This document shows, piece by piece, positions 1 to 7,710 of a stretch of DNA of 64,000 bases; position 1 is the first letter of the stretch; each line of letters begins with the position of its first letter. The notes under the pieces are model-generated. The model did no database searches. It worked only from the letters and a program-made list of their open reading frames with translations, and had not been told where the DNA came from. Source of the DNA: Streptomyces flaveolus (GTDB lineage Bacteria > Actinomycetota > Actinomycetes > Streptomycetales > Streptomycetaceae). The stretch lies in assembly GCF_014648815.1 (NCBI RefSeq), contig NZ_BMRV01000006.1, positions 124,001 through 188,000 on the forward strand, written 5' to 3'. The translations under genes were made by a program, and so were the position numbers.

Positions 1-724
1 CGAGGCGGACCGTGGAGGTCGAACAGTTCTGCTCGTGGTCCGCGTGCAGGATCAGCAGCTTGTCCAGGGCGGCGACGACCGTCGGGTCGAGCTCGTACTC
101 CTGCGCCGGGACGGAGAAGGTCATGCGCAGGAAGTTCTCGACGTAGCCGAGGTCGTTGCGCGGGTAGACGAACGGGTGGCCGATCGACTTCTTGTACGCG
201 TACGCCGCGATCGTCGGAAGCTTGGCGAGCAGCCGGATCGTGGAGAGGTTGCGCTGACGCTCGTCGAACGGGTTGTGGCTGTCCTGGTAGAACGTGGACA
301 GCGCGGAGACGACCGACGACAGCATGGCCATCGGGTGGGCGTCGCGCGGGAAGCCCTTGTAGAAGTTCTTGACGTCCTCGTGCAGCAGGGTGTGCTGCGT
401 GATCTCGTCCTTGAACGCGGACAGCTGGTCGACGGTGGGCAGCTCGCCGTTGATCAGCAGGTAGGCGACCTCCACGAAGGACGAGCGCTCCGCGAGCTGC
501 TCGATCGGGTAGCCGCGGTACCGGAGGATGCCCGCCTCGCCGTCCAGGTACGTAATGGCGGATTTGTAGGCGGCGGTGTTGCCGTACCCGCTGTCCAGTG
601 TCACCAGACCGGTCTGGGCGCGGAGCTTCCCGATGTCGAAGCCCTTGTCACCGACGGTGCTGTCGATCACCGGGTAGGTGTACTCGCCGTCGCCGTACCG
701 CAGTACTACAGAGTTGTCGCTCAC
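1..724 (-). CDS. citA: Citrate synthase, N-terminal part (runs off the window)
   Basis: Condenses oxaloacetate and acetyl-CoA to citrate at the entry of the TCA cycle, in the cytoplasm. About 241 residues are visible; the C-terminal half, with most of the active site, lies beyond base 1. The sequence begins MSDNSVVLRYGDGEYTYPVI and contains the type II citrate synthase stretch GYPIEQLAERSSFVEVAYLL and the HPFVYPRNDLGYVENFLRM region. The GTG start at 724 is preceded by GAGGGA at suitable spacing. In S. coelicolor the citrate synthase at this locus is called citA, from memory. A 240-base upstream region carries a long perfect palindrome (separate entry) that may be its operator. Confidence 0.93.
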   Translation of the reverse strand, partial: MSDNSVVLRYGDGEYTYPVIDSTVGDKGFDIGKLRAQTGLVTLDSGYGNTAAYKSAITYLDGEAGILRYRGYPIEQLAERSSFVEVAYLLINGELPTVDQLSAFKDEITQHTLLHEDVKNFYKGFPRDAHPMAMLSSVVSALSTFYQDSHNPFDERQRNLSTIRLLAKLPTIAAYAYKKSIGHPFVYPRNDLGYVENFLRMTFSVPAQEYELDPTVVAALDKLLILHADHEQNCSTSTVRL

Positions 725-799
725 GTCTTCCCTCACCGACGTAGTGCCTCATCTTCGAGGTGCCCTGACTGTCTCTACCATCCCCCACTTGGCTCAGGA

Positions 800-809
800 G
801 AGTGCACTC
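800..809. promoter_or_regulatory. GAGTGCACTC palindrome in citA upstream region
   Basis: A perfect 10-bp palindrome 76-85 bases upstream of the citA start. It shares the AGTGC half-site with the larger palindrome at 830-852, so the two may bind the same protein. No regulator is identified. Confidence 0.35.
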
Positions 810-829
810 GGGGTCGACCATCGGGCCTA

Positions 830-852
830 TTGGCGGCACTGAGTGCCGCCAA
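830..852. promoter_or_regulatory. 23-bp perfect palindrome upstream of citA, probable operator
   Basis: Arms TTGGCGGCACT and AGTGCCGCCAA around a single central G, a perfect 11-bp inverted repeat. It lies 106-128 bases before the citA GTG and 115 bases beyond the end of the helicase gene, so it belongs to the citA promoter region. The one-base centre suits a dimeric repressor better than an RNA hairpin. The binding protein is not known to me. Confidence 0.5.
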
Positions 853-966
853 CTTGCCCATCCTGCCCCCTCTCCCGTGCTTCCGGAAGTGCTCTGTGAC
901 CTTTGCGACTCGTTTGATCGATCATTTTTTGCTGGCGGCGGACCGCGGGGGCGTGGAGCTTGCGGG

Positions 967-3225
967 TCATGAGCCCGCGAGCCGGAAGTCGAGCGCCGTG
1001 CAGCGCCGCCCGGCGGAGACCGTGCGCACCGCCTGCCCGATCGCCCTGCGCGAGCCGACGAGGACGACAAGCTTCTTGGCCCGGGTGACCGCCGTGTACA
1101 GCAGGTTCCGCTGGAGCATCATCCAGGCGCCGGTGGTCACGGGGATCACCACCGCCGGGTACTCGCTGCCCTGGGAGCGGTGGATGGTCACCGCGTAGGC
1201 GTGGGCCAGTTCGTCCAGTTCATCGAATTCGTACGGAACCTCCTCGTCCTCGTCCGTCAGGACGGTGAGGCGCTGGTCCACCGGGTCGAGCGAGGTGACC
1301 ACGCCGACGGTGCCGTTGAAGACGCCGTTCTCGCCCTTCTCGTAATTGTTGCGAATCTGGGTGACCTTGTCGCCGACGCGGAACACCCGGCCGCCGAACC
1401 GCTTCTCGGGCAGGTCGGGGCGGCCCGGGGTGACGGCCTGCTGGAGCAGCGCGTTCAGCGTGCCGGCGCCGGCGGGGCCGCGGTGCATGGGGGCGAGGAC
1501 CTGGACGTCCCGGCGCGGGTCGAGCCCGAACCTGGCGGGGATGCGGCGGGCGGCCACGTCCACCGTGAGCCGGCCGGCCTCCTCCGTGTCGTCCTCGACG
1601 AAGAGGAAGAAGTCCTTCATGCCGTCGGTGACGGGGTGCTGCCCGGCGTTGATGCGGTGCGCGTTGGTCACCACGCCGGACTGCTGGGCCTGGCGGAAGA
1701 CGCGGGTGAGGCGGACGGCGGGGACGGGACTGCCGGGCGCCAGCAGGTCCCTCAGGACCTCCCCCGCGCCGACGCTGGGCAACTGGTCGACGTCGCCGAC
1801 GAAGAGGAGGTGGGCGCCCGGAGGCACCGCTTTGGCGAGCTTGTTGGCGAGGAGGAGGTCCAGCATGGACGCCTCGTCGACCACGACGAGGTCGGCGTCG
1901 AGGGGGCGGTCCCGGTCGTAGGCGGCGTCACCGCCCGGCTTGAGCTCCAGCAGGCGGTGCACGGTCGACGCCTCGGCGCCGGTCAGCTCGGCGAGGCGCT
2001 TGGCGGCGCGGCCGGTCGGGGCGGCGAGGACGACCTTGGCCTTCTTGGCCCGGGCCAGCTCCACGATGGACCTGACCGTGAAGGACTTTCCGCAGCCGGG
2101 TCCGCCGGTGAGGACGGCGACCTTCTCCGTCAGCGCCAGCTTGACGGCGGCCTCCTGCTCGGGGGCGAGGTCGGCGCCGGTACGGCCCCTGAGCCAGCCG
2201 AGCGCCTTGTCCCAGGCGACGTCCTGGAAGCCGGGCATCCGGTCCTCGTCGGTCCGCAGGAGGCGGCGCAGTTGTCCGGCCAGGGCCAGCTCGGCACGGT
2301 GGAAGGGGACGAGGTAGACGGCGGTGACCGGGTCGCCGCCCTCCGGGTCGGGCACCTTCTCCCGTACGACGCCGGGGTCCTCGCCGTCCTCCGCCGGCTC
2401 GGCGGCCAGCTCGGCGAGGCACTCGATGACCAGGCCGGTGTCCACCTGGAGCAGTTTGACCGCGTCGGCGATCAGCTTCTCCTCGGGGAGGTAGCAGTGC
2501 CCCTGGTCGGTGGCCTGCGACAGCGCGTACTGGAGTCCCGCCTTCACCCGGTCCGGGCTGTCGTGCGGGATGCCGACGGACTGGGCGATCTTGTCGGCGG
2601 TGAGGAAGCCGATGCCCCAGACGTCGGCGGCGAGGCGGTAGGGCTGGTTCTTCACGACGGAGATGGACGCGTCGCCGTACTTCTTGTAGATGCGGACGGC
2701 GATGGAGGTGGACACCTCGACGGTCTGGAGGAAGAGCATGACCTCCTTGATCGCCTTCTGCTCCTCCCAGGCGTCGGCGATCTTCTTCGTTCGTTTGGGG
2801 CCGAGGCCGGGGACCTCGATGAGCCGTTTGGGCTCCTCCTCGATGACGGTGAGCGTGTCGACGCCGAAGTGCTGGGTGATGCGGTCGGCGAAGACCGGGC
2901 CGATGCCCTTGACGAGCCCGGAGCCGAGGTAACGCCGGATGCCCTGGACGGTGGCCGGGAGGACGGTCGTGTAGTTCTCGACGTGGAACTGCTTCCCGTA
3001 CTGGGGGTGGGACCCCCAGCGGCCCTCCATCCGCAGCGACTCCCCGACCTGCGCGCCGAGCAGCGCGCCGACGACGGTCAGCAGATCACCGGCGCCCCGG
3101 CCGGTGTCGACACGGGCGACCGTGTAGCCGTTCTCCTCGTTGGCGTACGTGATGCGTTCCAGGACGCCTTCGAGAGTGGCGAGCCGGCGCTCGCCGGGGG
3201 CGTCGCCCGCGGACTGGGTGGCCAT
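967..3225 (-). CDS. recD2: RecD2-type ATP-dependent DNA helicase (RecD/TraA family)
   Basis: 752 residues, the usual length for stand-alone RecD2 helicases, SF1B 5'-3' enzymes that act without RecBC. The N-terminal domain holds helix-hairpin-helix-like stretches (GSGLVKGIGPVFADRI, EVPGLGPKRTKKIADAW). Walker A GGPGCGKS is near residue 375, Walker B VVVDEASMLD near 447, and the C-terminal UvrD-like motifs (GDKVTQIRNNYEK, HAYAVTIHRSQGSE, LLYTAVTRAKKLVVLVG) follow in order. The ATG at 3225 fits the conserved N-terminal region. It is upstream of citA on the same strand, but the 242-base gap with a palindrome suggests separate transcription. Role inferred: DNA repair or recombination. Confidence 0.9.
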   Translation of the reverse strand: MATQSAGDAPGERRLATLEGVLERITYANEENGYTVARVDTGRGAGDLLTVVGALLGAQVGESLRMEGRWGSHPQYGKQFHVENYTTVLPATVQGIRRYLGSGLVKGIGPVFADRITQHFGVDTLTVIEEEPKRLIEVPGLGPKRTKKIADAWEEQKAIKEVMLFLQTVEVSTSIAVRIYKKYGDASISVVKNQPYRLAADVWGIGFLTADKIAQSVGIPHDSPDRVKAGLQYALSQATDQGHCYLPEEKLIADAVKLLQVDTGLVIECLAELAAEPAEDGEDPGVVREKVPDPEGGDPVTAVYLVPFHRAELALAGQLRRLLRTDEDRMPGFQDVAWDKALGWLRGRTGADLAPEQEAAVKLALTEKVAVLTGGPGCGKSFTVRSIVELARAKKAKVVLAAPTGRAAKRLAELTGAEASTVHRLLELKPGGDAAYDRDRPLDADLVVVDEASMLDLLLANKLAKAVPPGAHLLFVGDVDQLPSVGAGEVLRDLLAPGSPVPAVRLTRVFRQAQQSGVVTNAHRINAGQHPVTDGMKDFFLFVEDDTEEAGRLTVDVAARRIPARFGLDPRRDVQVLAPMHRGPAGAGTLNALLQQAVTPGRPDLPEKRFGGRVFRVGDKVTQIRNNYEKGENGVFNGTVGVVTSLDPVDQRLTVLTDEDEEVPYEFDELDELAHAYAVTIHRSQGSEYPAVVIPVTTGAWMMLQRNLLYTAVTRAKKLVVLVGSRRAIGQAVRTVSAGRRCTALDFRLAGS

Positions 3226-3312
3226 GATCCGACGGTATCGGTGGGGTGTGACAGGGACGGACGGGGTGCGGGCTTTTCCGTACGACGGCTGAAGGTCGGC
3301 CGGACGCCCGGC

Positions 3313-3921
3313 TCAGGTCCGTAGCTGTACGAGTTCGTCCGCTCGGCGGTGGTCCTTCGGCCGGCCGAGGGCTCGCCGCATACGGATCAGATCATCGAGT
3401 GCCGCGTAGCGGATGGCGAAGCCCGCCGGGTCACGGGTGGTCTCGGCCCGGGTGAGGCAGGTCGTGACGTCCATGTCGCCCCAGGGGAGAGCGGGGGTGC
3501 ACAGGTCTCCGCCGGCACCGGTGACCCGGTACCCCACCTGCTCGCGGGTGAGATCGGGCAGTTCGGTGCAGCCGCACCGGGCGAAGGCGTCACGCAAGGC
3601 GTCCGCCTCGCCGGAACTGCCGTCCCACAGCAGGTCGAGGTCCCCGGTCAGCTCGGTGGAGCCGTGCATGATGCCGGCGACCTGGCCGATGACCACCGCA
3701 CGCGAGCCGGCGGCGTGGAGCGCTCGGAGGAAGGGGAAGGGGTCGAAGCCGAGGGCGCCGTCCGTGGCGAAGGTGCCCAGCACATCGTCGGCCTCCTCCG
3801 GAGGACGCCCGGCGGGGGCCCGCTCTCGCGTCACCTCTCCCGTCCGAGCGATCGCCTGCCGCAGGCGCAGAGCAGCGGCCTGCCTCCGGCTGTGATCACC
3901 GTCGCCGTGGGCGTACGGCAC
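3313..3921 (-). CDS. AbiEii-like nucleotidyltransferase-fold protein
   Basis: 202 residues. The segment VIGQVAGIMHGSTELTGDLD (about residues 77-96) followed by LLW resembles the glycine-rich loop plus D-x-D of nucleotidyltransferase-fold proteins such as AbiEii or MNT toxins and tRNA-modifying toxins. The paired acidic residues D94 and D96 are where the metal ligands should be. The GTG start at 3921 is 8 bases after the DUF397 stop, so it is the third gene of the XRE-DUF397 operon. No AbiEi-type antitoxin is adjacent. Substrate and toxicity cannot be read from sequence; it could be a housekeeping transferase. Confidence 0.6.
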   Translation of the reverse strand: MPYAHGDGDHSRRQAAALRLRQAIARTGEVTRERAPAGRPPEEADDVLGTFATDGALGFDPFPFLRALHAAGSRAVVIGQVAGIMHGSTELTGDLDLLWDGSSGEADALRDAFARCGCTELPDLTREQVGYRVTGAGGDLCTPALPWGDMDVTTCLTRAETTRDPAGFAIRYAALDDLIRMRRALGRPKDHRRADELVQLRT

Positions 3922-3929
3922 CAGCCCGT

Positions 3930-4127
3930 TCAGAGGACGCCGTCCATGCCCGGGGCCTTCTTCAACGCCCCGACGAAGAGGGCGAAGGCGGCGGCCGGGA
4001 AGGCGAGGGTGGCGCGGGCCGGGGCCTTGCTGTCGCGGACGGCGACGTGGGTGGCGCGGGTCGCGACCTCGACACAGTTGTTTCCGTCGTCAGGACCTGA
4101 GTAGGACGACTTTCGCCAGTTGTCCAT
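3930..4127 (-). CDS. DUF397 small protein, partner of the XRE regulator
   Basis: 65 residues starting MDNWRKSSYSGPDDGNNCVE, the signature opening of DUF397 proteins, followed by the VAVRDSK motif. The ATG at 4127 has TGAGG at good distance and preserves the canonical N terminus; a GTG at 4139 overlapping the upstream stop would add four residues. DUF397 genes are abundant in streptomycetes and nearly always sit beside an XRE regulator of the WhiJ type, as here. In characterised cases the small protein is thought to antagonise the DNA-binding partner; for this copy that is inference. The hydrophobic tail (ATLAFPAAAFALFVGAL) fits the family. Confidence 0.85.
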   Translation of the reverse strand: MDNWRKSSYSGPDDGNNCVEVATRATHVAVRDSKAPARATLAFPAAAFALFVGALKKAPGMDGVL

Positions 4128-4135
4128 GGAGTGCC

Positions 4136-4972
4136 TCACAGCTCCTTCGCAAGCCCGCTGATGAAGTCACGCGACCGTTCGGGGTCGAGCGCAACGGCCT
4201 CCACTTTACGGAAGCGCGTTCGAAAGGCGCTGAGCTGCGCTTCGGAATCAATGAAGGCAGAGCCATGGGGTACGTCGCGCACCACCGTGTCGAGTCTGGG
4301 AACAGGGCCGCCCACGTAGGTCATGGAGCTGGCAGCCCTGGCGAAGCCGTCCAGATCGAAGGGGATGACACGCACGGTGACATTGTCCGCTTCCGAGAGC
4401 TGCAGAAGCTTGGCGAGTTGAGCCCGAGAGGCAGCGCGATCGCTGACCCTGATACGCAGAGCCGCTTCGTGAATCACCAGCTCGTACGGGAGTGTGATCT
4501 GCTGACGCCTCAGTCGGTGACGGACCCGCAACTCGAGTTCCTCGGAGGTGAGTTCGGGAACTCGGGCCGAGAAGACGGCGCGGGCGTACTCCTCGGTCTG
4601 CAGCAGCCCAGGTACGTACAGGATCGCCACCTCTCGTAGAAACGCCGCATGGTGATCCAGTTCAGCGAGGTCAAGGAACGAAGTGGGCAGTAGCCCCCGG
4701 TATTCCTCCCACCAACCGCGCGTCCGATCGGTGGCCATTGCGACCAGCGCGGCAACGAAGCTCTCGTCGGTACAGGCATAGTGAGAGGCCAGGCGTCGGA
4801 GCCGCTCCTCACTCACTCCCGACAGCCCCGCCTCGATCTGGCTGATCTGGACGTTGCTCACGCCGAGCATCGCCGCCGCCTGCCGAGCGGTGAGGCCCGC
4901 CGCCTCACGGAGTCTGCGCAGTTCCACCGCCAGGCGCAGCTGCCGCGCTGTCGGTTCACGTCTCGTGGGCAT
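4136..4972 (-). CDS. XRE-family regulator, WhiJ-like (HTH + DUF5753)
   Basis: 278 residues. An N-terminal Cro/C1 helix-turn-helix (about residues 12-70, with AGLTARQAAAMLGVSNVQIS) is followed by the long DUF5753 domain containing LYVPGLLQTEEYARAVF, the motif of the Scr1/WhiJ group. The start at 4972 precedes the natural N terminus MPTRREPTARQLRLAVELRR. Its stop overlaps the region of the DUF397 start. A histidine-kinase-like ATPase gene lies divergently at 5192. This three-gene arrangement matches whiJ loci that affect development and antibiotic production in S. coelicolor; the target of this copy is unknown. Confidence 0.9.
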   Translation of the reverse strand: MPTRREPTARQLRLAVELRRLREAAGLTARQAAAMLGVSNVQISQIEAGLSGVSEERLRRLASHYACTDESFVAALVAMATDRTRGWWEEYRGLLPTSFLDLAELDHHAAFLREVAILYVPGLLQTEEYARAVFSARVPELTSEELELRVRHRLRRQQITLPYELVIHEAALRIRVSDRAASRAQLAKLLQLSEADNVTVRVIPFDLDGFARAASSMTYVGGPVPRLDTVVRDVPHGSAFIDSEAQLSAFRTRFRKVEAVALDPERSRDFISGLAKEL

Positions 4973-5191
4973 GGACCGCTCCTCGCTCCAACGCGCCTGC
5001 CGACGCGACTCGTTCGGGGGTCAGATTACGGGATCGGCTTGCCGCGCCGAAACTTTAAGGTCTACCGTCAGTGACGCGACGCACACCGTGCGGCACCGGG
5101 CCACCGGAAGCGCACCGCCCCGTCCTGCCATGACGGCTGCGGCAATGACACCGGGGCCGTTCTCACCCCCACTCACACACCGGAGTTCCGC

Positions 5192-5602
5192 ATGCCCGAG
5201 AACGAACCCTGGGAGTACTCCCTCTACATCCCCAACGACCCCCGTGCCGTCACCGTCAGCCGCCGCACCCTCCGCCTGATCCTCACCATGCACGGGCTGA
5301 TCCGCCTCGTCGACCTTGCCGAACTCCTCGCCACGGAGCTGGTCTCCAACGCCGTACGGCACACCAAGGGCCCCGCCGCCCTGCGCGTGCGCTGGTCGCC
5401 GCCGGGGACGTTGCGGATCGGGGCCTGGGACGCCGATCCCGAACCGCCCCTGCCGCCAAGGCCGTTCGACGCGGAGGCCGATCGGGAGGACGGGCGGGGC
5501 CTGGCCCTGGTCCGGGCCTGTGCCGACGTGTGGGGCTGGCACCCGCTGGCCAGACACGGCAACCGGGGCAAGTACGTGTGGTGCGAGCTGGCGGCGGCCT
5601 GA
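5192..5602 (+). CDS. HATPase_c anti-sigma-like regulator of a whiJ-type cluster
   Basis: 136 residues with the GHKL ATPase fold: N-box ELVSNAVRHT (about 50-59), D-box region WDADPEPPLPP, and G-box DGRGLALVRACADVWGW. It resembles SpoIIAB/RsbW-type single-domain kinases that streptomycetes carry in dozens of copies. The ATG at 5192 follows a GGAG-containing leader (ACCGGAGTTCCGC). It is divergent from the XRE-DUF397 pair across a 219-base intergenic region that must hold both promoters; I see no clear operator there. Partner sigma factor or regulator is unknown. Confidence 0.82.
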   Translation: MPENEPWEYSLYIPNDPRAVTVSRRTLRLILTMHGLIRLVDLAELLATELVSNAVRHTKGPAALRVRWSPPGTLRIGAWDADPEPPLPPRPFDAEADREDGRGLALVRACADVWGWHPLARHGNRGKYVWCELAAA

Positions 5603-5658
5603 CCGGGCCGGTGAGAAATGGCTTGTGCGTGCGCGGGTTCCCGGCTGATGCTCGGCGG

Positions 5659-7017
5659 ATGAGTGGGGACGGGGTCGGCCGGCGGCTCGTAGGGGCGGTC
5701 CGTGCAGGGGACGAGGTTGCCGTGCGGGCGCTGCTCGGCGAGGGGGCCGATCCGGACGCGGTGGGTGACGACGGGCTGCCGGTGTTGTGCGCAGCCGTCG
5801 CGGCGTACGACGCCGGCGTCGCCGACGCGCTGGTCGAGGGCGGGGCCGACCCCGACCTGGCGCTGCCGGACGGCACCACGCCGCTGTGGCGGGCCGTCGA
5901 CGGTGGCTCGCCGGCCGTCGTCACGGCCGTCCTGGGCAGGGAGCCCCGGCTGCGGCTGCCCCAGGAGGCGCGCGAACGGCTGCTCGCCCTGGCCCGCGCC
6001 TGGTACGAGACGGGCGCCGTCGAGGAGTTGCGGCGCCGTACGGGTGCCGAGGGGCCGGCCGCGACGGTCCGCGTCCCGGACGACGCGGACGCGTACCACC
6101 GGATCGATCAGGTCTCCCTCGGCGGCCTCACCGTGCGGGCCGGGCACGCCGGCATCCTGACCGCGCTGGAGTGGGCCTTCCGCATCCTGACACCCGTCGA
6201 CGAGCTGATCGCCCGTGCCCTCGACCACCCGGACGAGGAGCACGCGACCTGGTGGGAGGTCACCTGGGTCCTCGTGCACCGCCGCAGCTTCGAGACCTGG
6301 TCGGCCGTGGTCGCCCACCGCCACCACCCGGACCCGGCGCACCGCCGCTTCGTGGTGCACTACCTGCGGATCCGGGGCATCGCCGTGTGCGACTCCCCGT
6401 ACGCGAAGGCGGAGGGCGACTTCCTGGCCGCCTGGGCGGCGGAGGAGACCGACCCCGAGATGCTCGCCAAGGTGCTCGACGCCTTCGGCGAATACGAGCA
6501 CCCCGGGCTGGAGGCCGCCGGACTGCGCCACGCCGGTCACTCCGACCCCCGGGTACGGCGGCAGGTGCCCGCGCTCTTCTTCCCCAGCGAGGGTGCGTCC
6601 CTGACCGCTCCGGCCAGGACGGCGCTGCTCGCCCTCACCTGCGACCCGGACGCCGCGACCCGGCTCCACGCCTGCCGGGTGGCCGTGGGCGACGACGCCC
6701 TCCTCGACCCGGCCGTGCGGGCGCTGCTCGCGCTGGCCGAGGACCCGGACGCCCGACTGCGGGGCGAGACCGCGGTGCTGCTGGCCTCCTGCCGGGACCG
6801 CACGCCCGCCGTCGCCGACGCCCTGGCCGCGCTGCTCGACGAGGACGACCAGCTCGTTCGGCTGGAGGCCGCCTACGGCCTCGCCCTGCGCGACGATCCG
6901 CGCACCGCCGACGCCATCGAGCGGGTCGGGCCTCTGGGTGAGGGGTTCGAGGAGGACCACCGGTGGTCCAAGCTCTGGCAGTGGAGGTGGGACAAGGAGC
7001 ATCCCGCCTCCGCGTGA
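5659..7017 (+). CDS. Ankyrin / HEAT-repeat protein
   Basis: 452 residues from the ATG at 5659, chosen because the ankyrin consensus begins immediately (GRRLVGAVRAGDEVAVRALL, then GADPDAVGDDGLPVLCAAVA and GADPDLALPDGTTPLWRAV). About three ankyrin repeats occupy residues 1-100. The C-terminal half (about 270-430) is built of HEAT-like helical repeats (DPRVRRQVPALF, DPDAATRLHACRVAVG, DPDARLRGETAVLLAS, DDQLVRLEAAYGLAL). No catalytic domain is visible, so it is probably a protein-binding scaffold. It reads away from the HATPase gene 56 bases upstream and converges on the TOPRIM gene. Confidence 0.8.
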   Translation: MSGDGVGRRLVGAVRAGDEVAVRALLGEGADPDAVGDDGLPVLCAAVAAYDAGVADALVEGGADPDLALPDGTTPLWRAVDGGSPAVVTAVLGREPRLRLPQEARERLLALARAWYETGAVEELRRRTGAEGPAATVRVPDDADAYHRIDQVSLGGLTVRAGHAGILTALEWAFRILTPVDELIARALDHPDEEHATWWEVTWVLVHRRSFETWSAVVAHRHHPDPAHRRFVVHYLRIRGIAVCDSPYAKAEGDFLAAWAAEETDPEMLAKVLDAFGEYEHPGLEAAGLRHAGHSDPRVRRQVPALFFPSEGASLTAPARTALLALTCDPDAATRLHACRVAVGDDALLDPAVRALLALAEDPDARLRGETAVLLASCRDRTPAVADALAALLDEDDQLVRLEAAYGLALRDDPRTADAIERVGPLGEGFEEDHRWSKLWQWRWDKEHPASA

Positions 7018-7036
7018 CGGAGGGCGGCCGGCGCCG

Positions 7037-7654
7037 TCACAGTTGCGCGAGCAGTCCGGCCAGCGGGGCGGGGACGCCGTCGGGGGTGAGCGCCTCCACC
7101 AGGACGCGGCCGTAGTGGATCTTGCGTCCCTTCTTCGTGCCGAGGAAACGGCGCAGGCGTTGCTCCGCGGTGCGGTCGCGTTGTGCGGGCTGCTGGAGGA
7201 AGGTTCGCAGGGCGCGCAGGTCGCCCTCCGCCTCGACCAGCTCCGTCACCCGTGACTCGCCCAGTGCGCGGATGAGTTCGTCCTCCAGGTCGGCCGCGCA
7301 GACGAACAGGTCCTGCGGTGCCGCCCTCGCCCGGTCCAGGGCGCGGACGTAGTAGCCCCGCTCCCGCTCGTCGCACAGCCCCATGAGGCGCAGGTCCAGG
7401 CCGGACGGGCCGAGGACGCCGGCGAAGCGGCCGACGCTCATCGCGCCGCCCATCGGGAGGACGCAGACGCCCTCCGCCGCCAGGTCCCGGCCCTCGCGTG
7501 CGGTCAGAGCGTCGACCGCCGCCTCGTCGCTCGGCCCTTCGAGCAGGACGGCCGTCCGCACGGACAGCCGCCCGGCCAGCTCGTGCGCGGGCCCGCCGGG
7601 GCCACCGGCCGCCCACGCGGTGACCGCGTCCCGGAACGATCCCATGTCCGCCAT
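7037..7654 (-). CDS. TOPRIM-domain protein (OLD-nuclease-like, no ATPase)
   Basis: 205 residues. VRTAVLLEGPSDEAAVDAL carries the TOPRIM glutamate (E39), and LDLRLMGLCDERERGYY occupies the place of the D-x-D motif, with one aspartate (D95) followed by E96 and E98 rather than a clean D-x-D. The rest is helical. This resembles the C-terminal nuclease half of OLD-family enzymes, but the ABC ATPase half is absent and no neighbour supplies one. It could be a stand-alone nuclease or a degraded one. The start at 7654 lacks a strong ribosome-binding site; M4 is an alternative. Confidence 0.7.
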   Translation of the reverse strand: MADMGSFRDAVTAWAAGGPGGPAHELAGRLSVRTAVLLEGPSDEAAVDALTAREGRDLAAEGVCVLPMGGAMSVGRFAGVLGPSGLDLRLMGLCDERERGYYVRALDRARAAPQDLFVCAADLEDELIRALGESRVTELVEAEGDLRALRTFLQQPAQRDRTAEQRLRRFLGTKKGRKIHYGRVLVEALTPDGVPAPLAGLLAQL

Positions 7655-7710
7655 GGGCCGAGTCTGCGTCCTTCGCGGCCACCAGCGGTAGGGATTTTCG
7701 GCGGCAGCGC

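Noticed and set aside
800..852. CIRCE-type heat-shock element upstream of citA
   Set aside because: The AGTGC half-site is similar to CIRCE, but the centre is one base rather than nine and no chaperone gene is nearby.
35..3324. Long plus-strand open frames opposite citA and the RecD2 gene
   Set aside because: They are antisense shadows caused by high GC codon bias; the minus-strand frames carry clear enzyme motifs.
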